From Paraburkholderia sp. BCC1885 (GTDB lineage Bacteria; Pseudomonadota; Gammaproteobacteria; Burkholderiales; Burkholderiaceae), in contig NZ_CAAJGM010000274.1 in the NCBI RefSeq assembly GCF_900996235.1, positions 174,332 through 238,331 of the forward strand: DNA of 64,000 nt. Direction: 5' to 3'. Below the pieces are notes generated by a model. The model saw only the letters and a program-made list of their open reading frames with translations. It made no database searches and was not told the origin of the DNA. Position 1 is the stretch's first letter; each line of letters begins with the position of its first letter. This document shows, one piece after another, positions 16,147-24,285 of this stretch. Made by a program: the position numbers and the translations under genes.

Positions 16147-17883
16147 TTACTTCGCCAGTGCGGCGCGAATCTTCTGCGTCACCACTTGCGCGGCGTCGTC
16201 GACCGGCAGCAGCGTCGCTTCGGTGTCGCGGCGGCCCTGATACTCGAGCTTGCCTTCTTTCAGGCCACGCTCGCCAATCACCAGACGGTGCGGCACGCCG
16301 ATCAGCTCCCAGTCGGCGAACATCACGCCGGGGCGCTCGCCGCGGTCGTCGAGGATCACGTCCACGCCCGCCGCGACCAGTTGCGCGTACAGCTTGTCGG
16401 CCTGCTCACGCACGGCTTCGCTGCGGTCATAGCCCATGGGGCACAGCACGACTTCAAACGGCGCGATCGATTCCGGCCAGATGATGCCCTTCTCGTCGAA
16501 GTTCTGTTCGATCGCCGCGCCGAGAATGCGCGAGACGCCGATGCCGTAGCAGCCCATTTCCATCGGCTGCGGCTTGCCGTTTTCGTCCAGAAACGTGGCG
16601 TTCATCGCTTCCGAATACTTCTTGCCGAGCTGGAACACGTGGCCCACTTCGATGCCGCGGCAAATGTCGATCACGCCCCGGCCGTCCGGCGACGGATCGC
16701 CCTTCTGGACGTTGCGGATATCGGCGACGACCGGCTCCGGCAGATCGCGGCCCCAGTTCACGCCGGTGAGGTGGTAATCCACGTCGTTCGCACCGACCAC
16801 GAAGTCGCTCATGTTGGCGACCGTGCTATCTGCGATCACCTTCACCGGCTTCTTCGTGTTGATGGGGCCGAGATAGCCCGGCGGCGTGCCGAAGGTCGCG
16901 ACGATTTCCGCTTCCGTGGCCATGCGGAATTCAGCCAGACCCGGCAGCTTGCTCGCCTTGATCTCGTTCAGATCGTGGTCACCGCGCAGCATCAGTAGCC
17001 AGATGGTCGGCTCGGCGCCGTCGTTTTCCGTGGCGAGGATGACCGACTTGATGGTGCGTTCGAGCGGGATGTTCAGCAGCTCGGCCACCGCCTCGCACTT
17101 CGCCTTGCCCGGCGTGGCGGTCTTTTGCATCTCTTCGGCGGGCGCGGCGCGTTCGGCGATCAGCGGCAGGGCTTCGGCCGCTTCGACGTTGGCCGCGAAC
17201 TCCGAGGTCGGGCAGTAGGCAATCGCGTCTTCACCGGTATCGGCGATCACGTGAAACTCATGCGAGCCGCTGCCGCCGATCGAGCCGTTATCCGCCGCCA
17301 CCGCGCGAAAATCCAGACCGAGGCGCGTGAAGATGCGCACGTAAGCGTCGTACATTTTGCGATACGACTCTTTCAGACCGTCCTGGTCCTTGTCGAACGA
17401 GTAGGCGTCTTTCATGATGAATTCGCGGCCGCGCATCACGCCGAAACGCGGACGAATCTCGTCGCGAAACTTCGTCTGGATCTGGTAGAAGTTCACCGGC
17501 ATCTGACGGTAACTCTTGATCTGATTGCGCGCGATGTCCGTTACGACTTCTTCGTGCGTCGGCCCGATCACGAAATCGGTCTGCTTGCGATCCTTGAAAC
17601 GCAACAGTTCCGGCCCGTATTTCTCCCAGCGACCCGATTCCTGCCACAACTCGGCCGGCTGCACCGCCGGCATCAGCAGCTCGATGCCGCCTGCCCGGTT
17701 CATTTCCTCGCGCACGATGGCTTCCACCTTGCGGATCGAGCGCAGCCCGACTGGCAGGTAGTTATAGATACCGCCGGCCACGCGACGGATCATGCCGGCG
17801 CGCACCATGAGCTTGTGGCTGACGATCTCGGCGTCAGCGGGGGCTTCTTTCAGGGTACCGATAAAGAAACGGGAGGCTTTCAT
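16147..17883 (-). CDS. proS: Prolyl-tRNA synthetase
   Basis: Class II aminoacyl-tRNA synthetase charging tRNA-Pro. 578 residues, the bacterial-type length with an editing insertion (INS) domain (about residues 230-400). Near the N-terminus are the motif 1 region (LPVGLRSIRKVEAIVREEMNRAG) and LMPAVQPAELWQESGRW. Motif 3 is MGCYGIGVSRILGAA. The C-terminal anticodon-binding domain follows (VILDDRGERPGVMFADWE). The start MKASRFF is the usual one. rppH is divergent. Confidence 0.98.
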   Translation of the reverse strand: MKASRFFIGTLKEAPADAEIVSHKLMVRAGMIRRVAGGIYNYLPVGLRSIRKVEAIVREEMNRAGGIELLMPAVQPAELWQESGRWEKYGPELLRFKDRKQTDFVIGPTHEEVVTDIARNQIKSYRQMPVNFYQIQTKFRDEIRPRFGVMRGREFIMKDAYSFDKDQDGLKESYRKMYDAYVRIFTRLGLDFRAVAADNGSIGGSGSHEFHVIADTGEDAIAYCPTSEFAANVEAAEALPLIAERAAPAEEMQKTATPGKAKCEAVAELLNIPLERTIKSVILATENDGAEPTIWLLMLRGDHDLNEIKASKLPGLAEFRMATEAEIVATFGTPPGYLGPINTKKPVKVIADSTVANMSDFVVGANDVDYHLTGVNWGRDLPEPVVADIRNVQKGDPSPDGRGVIDICRGIEVGHVFQLGKKYSEAMNATFLDENGKPQPMEMGCYGIGVSRILGAAIEQNFDEKGIIWPESIAPFEVVLCPMGYDRSEAVREQADKLYAQLVAAGVDVILDDRGERPGVMFADWELIGVPHRLVIGERGLKEGKLEYQGRRDTEATLLPVDDAAQVVTQKIRAALAK

Positions 17884-18143
17884 TCAGATTTTCCAAAAGC
17901 GGCGGCGCCGGAGCGACCGCCCGAAAGGTGAAAACAGTGGGGAATTCGACAAAGGTGCGACGAAGACGTCACGAACGCGCGGCCAACCTGCGGACATACC
18001 CTTAGGCCGATGCCGCCGCAACCCTGCTGCGGCCATGCCGCTGCGCCGGACGGCCCGCAGGCACAGGCTACCGCAAACGCGCCCCTGTTGCGGCGAATCG
18101 TTCCAATCTGGTGCGATCCGGTGCGTCAGGTCCGTTATCTGTT

Positions 18144-18149
18144 TATAAT
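18144..18149 (+). promoter_or_regulatory. Putative -10 element of rppH
   Basis: A perfect TATAAT lies 33 bases before the rppH ATG in the 299-base proS-rppH divergent region. The -35 at the proper distance is poor, so this is a candidate only. Confidence 0.4.
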
Positions 18150-18182
18150 CAAAGCAATTTTAAAGGATTCGAAGGTGGTTGT

Positions 18183-18818
18183 ATGCTGGATCGTGAAGGC
18201 TTTCGCCCGAACGTCGGCATCATCCTCTTGAACGCGCACAACGAGGTGTTTTGGGGCAAACGGCTCCGTGAACATTCCTGGCAGTTTCCGCAAGGGGGCA
18301 TCAAGTATGGTGAGACCCCCGTGCAAGCGATGTATCGGGAGTTACACGAAGAAACCGGCCTGCTTCCGGAGCATGTCAAGATCATCGGTCGCACGCGCGA
18401 CTGGTTGCGCTATGAGGTGCCGGACAAGTTCATCAAGCGTGAAGTACGCGGTCATTACCGCGGCCAGAAACAGATCTGGTTCCTGCTTCGGATGGTGGGG
18501 CGCGACTGCGACATTTGCTTGCGCGCCTGCGATCACCCGGAGTTCGATGCGTGGCGCTGGAACGAGTATTGGGTGCCGCTCGACTGTGTGATCGAGTTCA
18601 AGCGGGATGTATATCAGTTGGCGTTGACGGAACTATCCCGTTTTCTACGCCGTGCTGCGCCGCGTTCGGAAAAACCCGGTGGCCATCACGGGCCTCGCTA
18701 TCCCCGGATAGCGTCGACCGCGACGGAACTACAGGAGATGTCGGTAACGACCGTGACGGTCGAGACTACGATCAGCACCACGATCGGGTCCGACTGCGGG
18801 TCTGACGACACTCCCTGA
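18183..18818 (+). CDS. rppH: RNA pyrophosphohydrolase
   Basis: Nudix hydrolase that removes pyrophosphate from 5'-triphosphate RNA to start mRNA decay. 211 residues. The Nudix box from about residue 38 (GGIKYGETPVQAMYREL then HEETGL) fits GX5EX7REUXEEXGU. The N-terminus DREGFRPNVGIILLN and KQIWFLLRM are typical of RppH. Its Ser/Thr-rich C-terminal extension (about 40 residues, VTTVTVETTISTTIG) goes beyond the E. coli protein. The ATG follows GAAGGTGG; upstream in-frame starts lack a site. Confidence 0.95.
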   Translation: MLDREGFRPNVGIILLNAHNEVFWGKRLREHSWQFPQGGIKYGETPVQAMYRELHEETGLLPEHVKIIGRTRDWLRYEVPDKFIKREVRGHYRGQKQIWFLLRMVGRDCDICLRACDHPEFDAWRWNEYWVPLDCVIEFKRDVYQLALTELSRFLRRAAPRSEKPGGHHGPRYPRIASTATELQEMSVTTVTVETTISTTIGSDCGSDDTP

Positions 18819-18917
18819 CCCAGCCGGGTCTGCGCGACTAAACCCGGTGCGGCTTTCTGCGCCGCATCTGCCGGTGCGGCACATGGACTGCCGCGCCGGC
18901 GTTTCGAGGAAATCATA

Positions 18918-19475
18918 TTGAAAGCACTTGCTCTCGTCGTGGCGTGCGTCGCCACCGGCGCCCTGCTGGCTGGTTGTTCGAGCGCCGGCAAACCCACCAA
19001 CAAGGATGACAGCGCGTTTACGTATCTGCTGGATCGCAAGCCCAACTGGACCGAAAACAAGGTCGAGGTGCTACCGTCGCTGCCGCTGGCGTCGAATCTG
19101 ATTCCGTTCGACGTGTCCGGCAACACGCCGCTGACCTTCGCGGTGGATGCAAAGTCGCTGTCGGTGGGCGACGACGGCGTGGTGCGCTACACGGTGGTCG
19201 TGACGAGCCCGAGCGGCGCGCACAACGTGAACTACGAAGGGATTCGCTGCGACACCTATGAGTGGCGCCAGTACGCCGGTCTCAATGCGGATCACGACGG
19301 CTGGGACGATACCGTCGCCACGCCATTTGCCCGCATCGAAGACAGCGCGCTGAACGGCTACCAGGCGGCGCTCTATCAGGACTACTTCTGCGCGAACAGG
19401 GCGCCGACGGGCAACGCCAAGGTGATCACCGACAACATGCGTGTGCATCGCACGGCTTCTTCGCAGATTCATTGA
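18918..19475 (+). CDS. CNP1-like lipoprotein
   Basis: 185 residues, function unknown. A signal peptide ends in the lipobox LLAGC with Cys at residue 20, so it should be lipidated and held in the cell envelope. The remaining domain resembles the CNP1-like family first noted in Neisseria (NLIPFDVSGNTPLTF, VVVTSPSGAHNVNYEGIRCDT, YQDYFCANRAP). Two conserved cysteines could form a disulfide. The start is TTG, 7 bases after GAGGAA. A bidirectional terminator separates it from convergent proB. Confidence 0.82.
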   Translation: MKALALVVACVATGALLAGCSSAGKPTNKDDSAFTYLLDRKPNWTENKVEVLPSLPLASNLIPFDVSGNTPLTFAVDAKSLSVGDDGVVRYTVVVTSPSGAHNVNYEGIRCDTYEWRQYAGLNADHDGWDDTVATPFARIEDSALNGYQAALYQDYFCANRAPTGNAKVITDNMRVHRTASSQIH

Positions 19476-19498
19476 AGACGGGCTCCGGCCTGAAGCCA

Positions 19499-19537
19499 AT
19501 AAAAAAGCCGTTCCAGTCAGCCTGGAACGGCTTTTTT
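19499..19537. terminator. Bidirectional terminator between the CNP1-like gene and proB
   Basis: AAGCCGTTCCAG and CTGGAACGGCTT form perfect 12-bp arms around a 5-base loop, with As before and Ts after. It serves both convergent genes. Confidence 0.9.
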
Positions 19538-19619
19538 GCGTCTGTTTCCGCCGAAAGCGCGCCGAAAGCGGCTTGTTCTGCTGCCGGTAGTGGATGGCTA
19601 CCGGCAAGCTCCGCCGCGA

Positions 19620-20738
19620 TCACACCAGCACGAGGTTGTCGCGGTGAATTAACTCGGGTTCGAGCATGTAGCCCAGCACACCTTCGATATCGCCGCTCGG
19701 GCGCCGCTGGATCAGCTTCGTCTCGGCGCTGCTGTAATTCGTCAGCCCGCGCGCGACCTCGTGTCCCGCCGCGCTCAGGCAGGCGATCACCTCGCCGCGC
19801 GCAAACGCGCCCTGCACGCCGACCACGCCGATCGGCAGCAGGCTTTTGCCGCCTGCCGTGAGCTTTTCGACCGCGCCGTCGTCGATCACCACATGGCCGC
19901 GCACCTGCAGATGATCGGCCATCCATTGCTTGCGCGCCGCCATGCGCGCCGTGCGCGCAATCAGTTGCGTGCCGATTGCCTCGCCGGTGGCCAGCCGCAC
20001 CAGCACGTCAGGCTCGCGACCGCTTGCGATTACCGTATTGGCGCCGCTGTGCGCCGCGCGCTTGGCCGCGAGAATCTTGGTCAGCATGCCGCCGCGGCCG
20101 AGACTCGAACCCGCGCCGCCGGCCATCGCCTCGAGTTCCGGCGCACCGGCGTCGGCCTGCTGGACGAGCGTGGCGGACGGGTCTTTGCGCGGGTCGGCGG
20201 TGAAAAGTCCTTGCTGGTCGGTGAGGATGATCAGCGCGTCCCCTTCGATCAGATTCGCCACCAGCGCACCAAGCGTGTCGTTGTCGCCGAACTTGATTTC
20301 GTCGGTGATGACGGTGTCGTTCTCATTGATGATCGGCACCACGCCGAGACGCAGCAGCGTCAGCAAGGTGGAGCGCGCGTTCAGATAACGTTCGCGGTCG
20401 GCCAGGTCGGCGTGCGTCAGCAGAATCTGCGCCGTGCGGATCGAATGTTCGGCGAAGCGGCTTTCATACACCTGCGCGAGCCCCATCTGCCCGACGGCGG
20501 CGGCGGCCTGCAGTTCGTCGATTTCGCGCGGGCGTTTGGTCCAGCCGAGACGCTGCATGCCTTCGGCGATCGCCCCGGAACTCACCAGCACCACTTCTTT
20601 GCCCTGCGCGCGCAACGCGGCGATTTGCGCCGCCCAGCGGCCGATCGCGGCATGATCGAGACCACGCCCGTCATTGGTGACGAGGCTCGACCCGACTTTC
20701 ACTACCAATCGCCTGGAGTCTGCGATGACGGAATGCAT
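19620..20738 (-). CDS. proB: Glutamate 5-kinase
   Basis: Phosphorylates glutamate to begin proline synthesis. 372 residues. The N-terminal amino-acid-kinase domain has VVKVGSSLVTNDG, EVVLVSSGAIAEGM and VPIINENDTVITDE. The C-terminal PUA domain starts near residue 285 (GHVVIDDGAVEKLTAGGKSLLPIGV). It follows obgE by 78 bases on the same strand. proA is not adjacent. Confidence 0.97.
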   Translation of the reverse strand: MHSVIADSRRLVVKVGSSLVTNDGRGLDHAAIGRWAAQIAALRAQGKEVVLVSSGAIAEGMQRLGWTKRPREIDELQAAAAVGQMGLAQVYESRFAEHSIRTAQILLTHADLADRERYLNARSTLLTLLRLGVVPIINENDTVITDEIKFGDNDTLGALVANLIEGDALIILTDQQGLFTADPRKDPSATLVQQADAGAPELEAMAGGAGSSLGRGGMLTKILAAKRAAHSGANTVIASGREPDVLVRLATGEAIGTQLIARTARMAARKQWMADHLQVRGHVVIDDGAVEKLTAGGKSLLPIGVVGVQGAFARGEVIACLSAAGHEVARGLTNYSSAETKLIQRRPSGDIEGVLGYMLEPELIHRDNLVLV

Positions 20739-20816
20739 TGTGCGCGGTCTCCCAAGATAATCCGTGATGCCGCCGGCATGCTCATGCTTGCCACGCCGGC
20801 GCCAAAGCCTGGTCTT

Positions 20817-21932
20817 TTATTCCTGCGGCTCAGCCGGCTCGCCCGAACGCGCGCCTTCCGCCTTCTCGCGGAAACGCACGTCGGCGGCCAGATCTTCCGC
20901 TTCAGCCTGGCGCTGCGCATCCGAATGCGCGGCGATATGGTCGTACACCGCGTAGCAAAGCGCCTCGCAGCCCTGACCGGTCAGCGCCGAAATTTCGAAC
21001 ACCGGACCGTCCCAGCCGAAGCCTTCGAGGAACGCCGAGACCCGCGCCGCGCGCTCGTCTTCGGGCACCATGTCGATCTTGTTGAGCACCAGCCAGCGGG
21101 TTTTCTCGAACAGCAGTTCGTCGTATTTGCGCAGTTCGTTGACGATCGCCTTGGCTTCCGCGACCGGGTCGACCGCCTCATCGAACGGCGCGATATCGAC
21201 GATATGCAAGAGCAGGCCGGTACGCTGCAAGTGCCGCAGGAACTGGTGCCCAAGGCCCGCGCCTTCGGCCGCGCCTTCGATCAGACCCGGAATGTCCGCA
21301 ATCACAAAGCTGCGGCTCGGGCCGACGCGCACCACGCCCAGATTCGGCGCGAGCGTCGTGAACGGGTAATCGGCAATCTTCGGCTTCGCGTTCGACACCG
21401 ACGAAATGAAGGTGGATTTGCCGGCATTCGGCATACCGAGCAGCCCCACGTCGGCCAGCACCTTCAGCTCGAGGCGCACCATGCGGCGTTCGCCGGCCTT
21501 GCCGTCGGTCTTCTGCCGCGGCGCGCGGTTCGTACTGGACTTGAAATGCAGGTTACCGAGACCGCCCGCGCCGCCTTCGGCGATCAAAACGCTCTGGTTG
21601 TGCTCGGTCAGGTCGGCGATCAGCTCGCCAGTTTCCATGTCCGAGATGATTGTGCCGACCGGCATGCGCAGCGTGATGTCGTCGCCGCCCTTGCCATAGC
21701 AATCGGCGCCGCGGCCGTTTTCGCCGTTGCGCGCCAGATGCTTCTTCGCGTAGCGGTAGTCGATCAGCGTGTTGATGTTGCGGTCTGCCACTGCGTAGAC
21801 GCTACCGCCCCGACCGCCGTCGCCGCCATCCGGACCACCGAACGGGACGAATTTCTCGCGGCGCATCGACGCGCTGCCATCCCCTCCGTCGCCGGCGATG
21901 ACTTCAATCCTCGCTTCGTCAATGAACTTCAT
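20817..21932 (-). CDS. obgE: Obg family GTPase, ribosome-associated
   Basis: Late 50S assembly and stress-response GTPase. 371 residues. The N-terminal glycine-rich Obg fold (residues 1-158, GGDGGDGSASMRREKFVPFG) precedes the G domain with GMPNAGKST, DIPGLIEGAA and NKIDM. The acidic C-terminal tail is Ala/Glu-rich and short. It lies downstream of rplU-rpmA, the usual bacterial order, but a terminator stands between rpmA and obgE. Confidence 0.98.
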   Translation of the reverse strand: MKFIDEARIEVIAGDGGDGSASMRREKFVPFGGPDGGDGGRGGSVYAVADRNINTLIDYRYAKKHLARNGENGRGADCYGKGGDDITLRMPVGTIISDMETGELIADLTEHNQSVLIAEGGAGGLGNLHFKSSTNRAPRQKTDGKAGERRMVRLELKVLADVGLLGMPNAGKSTFISSVSNAKPKIADYPFTTLAPNLGVVRVGPSRSFVIADIPGLIEGAAEGAGLGHQFLRHLQRTGLLLHIVDIAPFDEAVDPVAEAKAIVNELRKYDELLFEKTRWLVLNKIDMVPEDERAARVSAFLEGFGWDGPVFEISALTGQGCEALCYAVYDHIAAHSDAQRQAEAEDLAADVRFREKAEGARSGEPAEPQE

Positions 21933-22049
21933 GCGTAACTCCGTCCCGTGTTTTCGCTATTTTGCCGTGCCTGCCATGCGTTGGACAATCGACCGATCGG
22001 CCTATGCGCGCGGGCTCACGACAACAAATACCGCTATGAATCTGCAATG

Positions 22050-22083
22050 AAAAAGGCCCCGCTAACTTCGCGGGGCCTTTGTT
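22050..22083 (-). terminator. Terminator after rplU-rpmA
   Basis: AAAGGCCCCGC and GCGGGGCCTTT form 11-bp arms around a 7-base loop, followed on the minus strand by a further run of Ts. It lies between rpmA and obgE, so obgE may be expressed from read-through or its own promoter. Confidence 0.8.
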
Positions 22084-22112
22084 CCGGTCCTGAAGCCCGT
22101 GCCTGATTAAAC

Positions 22113-22376
22113 TCAGGCTGCTGCCGGGACGACGTTGACCATGTGCTTCTTTGCTGCGCCCTTCGTCGAGAACTGGACGTGGCCGTCCGTCAGCGCGAAC
22201 AAGGTGTGATCCTTGCCGATGCCGACGTTTTCGCCCGGATGCATACGCGTGCCGCGTTGACGCACGATGATGCCGCCAGCATTGATGGCTTGACCGCCGT
22301 AAACCTTCACGCCGAGACGCTTCGACTCGGAGTCGCGGCCGTTACGTGACGATCCGCCTGCCTTTTTGTGTGCCAT
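22113..22376 (-). CDS. rpmA: 50S ribosomal protein L27
   Basis: 87 residues. The N-terminus MAHKKAGGSSRNGRDSESKR is characteristic and reaches toward the peptidyl-transferase centre. GVKVYGGQAINAGGIIVRQRG is the L27 signature. There is no Firmicutes-type N-terminal cleavage extension. It lies 24 bases downstream of rplU in the same operon. Confidence 0.99.
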   Translation of the reverse strand: MAHKKAGGSSRNGRDSESKRLGVKVYGGQAINAGGIIVRQRGTRMHPGENVGIGKDHTLFALTDGHVQFSTKGAAKKHMVNVVPAAA

Positions 22377-22400
22377 TTGATAGCTCCTTAACCGTTGCGC

Positions 22401-22712
22401 TTACGCGTTGATCGCGTCAATGCGCAGTTCGGTGTAGTTCTGGCGGTGGCCGCCATGCTTCTGGTAGTGCTTCCGGCGACGCATCTTGAAGATGGTCACT
22501 TTTGCGTGACGACCTTGCGACACGACGGTAGCCTTGACGGAAGCCCCACTGACCAGCGGCGTACCGAACTTAATCGATTCGCCTTCGCCCACTGCGAGAA
22601 CCTGGTCGAGCGTGATTTCAGCGTCAATGTCTGCCGGTATCTGTTCTACTTTAAGTTTTTCGCCGACGGCAACTTTATACTGCTTGCCACCGGTTTTTAT
22701 GACCGCGTACAT
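22401..22712 (-). CDS. rplU: 50S ribosomal protein L21
   Basis: 103 residues, the standard length, beginning MYAVIKTGGKQYKV. The C-terminal signature KMRRRKHYQKHGGHRQ is clear. An in-frame extension to 22775 precedes the promoter -10 region and is not used. It is transcribed from a near-consensus promoter at 22767-22795. Confidence 0.99.
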   Translation of the reverse strand: MYAVIKTGGKQYKVAVGEKLKVEQIPADIDAEITLDQVLAVGEGESIKFGTPLVSGASVKATVVSQGRHAKVTIFKMRRRKHYQKHGGHRQNYTELRIDAINA

Positions 22713-22766
22713 TGAGAACCTCACTCTGTGTTCATTTTTCCCACGCACCACGCGCGGAAACCCGTG

Positions 22767-22795
22767 ATTATACATAGAGTTAGCTCTCCGGTCAA
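22767..22795 (-). promoter_or_regulatory. Sigma-70 promoter of rplU-rpmA
   Basis: Minus-strand TTGACC (22790-22795), an exact 17-bp spacer and TATAAT (22767-22772). The start would be near 22760, leaving a leader of about 48 bases. Confidence 0.8.
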
Positions 22796-22895
22796 AACTC
22801 GTTGACGCATCGCCGCGGCGCTGCGCAGAACCCCGTCAGCGGGGCGCCGCGCCTCTATCGCGCCGGCAGCGGCCCGGAACTTCCGCGATTCGCCT

Positions 22896-22901
22896 TATAA
22901 T
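22896..22901 (+). promoter_or_regulatory. Putative -10 element of ispB
   Basis: A perfect TATAAT occurs 26 bases before the ispB ATG. The -35 position is weak. The leader would be under 20 bases, and no Shine-Dalgarno sequence is visible. Confidence 0.45.
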
Positions 22902-22927
22902 TCGCGGCACTACCCAATTCAGCCACC

Positions 22928-23920
22928 ATGTCGTCGACTGCCACCCCCTCCCCCAACGCCGCCAGCCTGCTCGCCCCGATTGCCGAAGACATGGAGCAGG
23001 TGAACCGCGTCATCCGGCACCGCCTGGCGTCCGAGGTGATGCTGATCAACCAGATTTCCGAGTACATCATCAGTGCCGGCGGCAAGCGCCTGCGGCCAGC
23101 GCTGCTGCTGCTGGTAGCCGGCGCGCTCGGTGAAACCACCGGGCACCGGCATGAACTGGCCGCGGTGGTCGAGTTCATCCACACGGCCACCTTGCTGCAC
23201 GACGACGTGGTGGACGAGTCAGACCTGCGGCGCGGCCGGCAAACCGCCAACGCGCTGTTCGGCAACGCCGCGAGCGTGCTGGTGGGCGACTTCCTGTACT
23301 CGCGCTCGTTCCAGATGATGGTCGGGGTCGGCAAGATGCGCATCATGGAAATCTTGTCAGAAGCCACCAATATCATTTCCGAAGGCGAAGTGCTGCAGCT
23401 GCTCAATATGCACGACGCCGACGTGGACGAAGCCCGCTACATGCAGGTGATTCGATATAAGACAGCCAAGCTGTTCGAGGCGGCCGCTCAGCTCGGCGCG
23501 GTGCTGGCCGGCGTCGACGCCACCACGGAAGCGGCCGCGGCGGAATTCGGCCGGCGCATCGGCACGGCTTTCCAGATCATGGACGACTGGCTCGACTACA
23601 CGGGCACGGCTGAGTCCATGGGCAAGAACGCCGGCGACGACCTGCGCGAAGGCAAGCCCACGCTGCCGCTCATCTATCTGATCGAACGCGGCACGCCGGA
23701 ACAGTCGGCGTTGGCGCGCGAGGCGATCGAACAGGGCGGCACCGACCGTTTCGAGACCATTTTTGAGGCGATCACCCGCTCGGGCGCGCTGGATCACACG
23801 CTGGAATGCGCCAAGCAGGAAGCCCAGGCAGCAGCCGCAGCAATTTCTTCGTTTCCCGATTCCATTTTCAAAGATAGCCTGCTAGAATTATGTTCTTACT
23901 CGACGGCGAGACAGTCTTGA
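22928..23920 (+). CDS. ispB: Octaprenyl diphosphate synthase (long-chain trans-polyprenyl synthase)
   Basis: Builds the polyprenyl side chain of ubiquinone from FPP and IPP. 330 residues. The two Asp-rich motifs are present: DDVVDESDLRRG (about residue 91) and DDWLDYTG (about 218). GGKRLRPALLLL lies near the N-terminus. Chain length (C40) is inferred from family resemblance and the usual Q-8 of this group. The gene is divergent from rplU, and a tRNA-Pro gene follows 46 bases after the stop. Confidence 0.95.
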   Translation: MSSTATPSPNAASLLAPIAEDMEQVNRVIRHRLASEVMLINQISEYIISAGGKRLRPALLLLVAGALGETTGHRHELAAVVEFIHTATLLHDDVVDESDLRRGRQTANALFGNAASVLVGDFLYSRSFQMMVGVGKMRIMEILSEATNIISEGEVLQLLNMHDADVDEARYMQVIRYKTAKLFEAAAQLGAVLAGVDATTEAAAAEFGRRIGTAFQIMDDWLDYTGTAESMGKNAGDDLREGKPTLPLIYLIERGTPEQSALAREAIEQGGTDRFETIFEAITRSGALDHTLECAKQEAQAAAAAISSFPDSIFKDSLLELCSYSTARQS

Positions 23921-23966
23921 ACGAGACTGAAACGCAAACTTAGTCCGAGTAGAGAGCAGTACAAAT

Positions 23967-24043
23967 CGGGGTGTAGCTTAGCCTGGTAGAGCGCTACGTT
24001 CGGGACGTAGAGGCCGGAGGTTCGAATCCTCTCACCCCGACCA
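23967..24043 (+). tRNA. tRNA-Pro, anticodon CGG
   Basis: 77 bases with an encoded CCA end. The acceptor stem CGGGGTG pairs with CACCCCG. The anticodon stem CTACG/CGTAG holds the loop TTCGGGA, giving anticodon CGG. The T arm GGAGG-TTCGAAT-CCTCT closes with one G-U pair. The discriminator base is A, as expected for proline tRNA. Confidence 0.97.
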
Positions 24044-24047
24044 GATT

Positions 24048-24082
24048 TTGAAAAAACCGCACAGCTTCGTGCGGTTTTTTTT
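24048..24082 (+). terminator. Terminator of the tRNA-Pro transcript
   Basis: CCGCAC and GTGCGG arms with loop AGCTTC are extended by A/T pairing and followed by eight Ts. It begins a few bases after the tRNA CCA end. Confidence 0.9.
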
Positions 24083-24285
24083 CGTCCGTTGTTTGTGCCG
24101 GGTTCGCGCCTGCCTTTCACAGTTAGCCCGCGCAGTTCGTCCGCGCAGTTAGCCCATTTTCCCGGCCCTGCCGCCTCATGGCGCGCCACAGCAAGCCCCG
24201 TCCGTCCTATGCCTTTTGGCCAGGCAGGCGAGCCGGGTCCCCTCTGCTATATTCTTCCCATCCTGCCCCTTACAGTTCGCGACAC

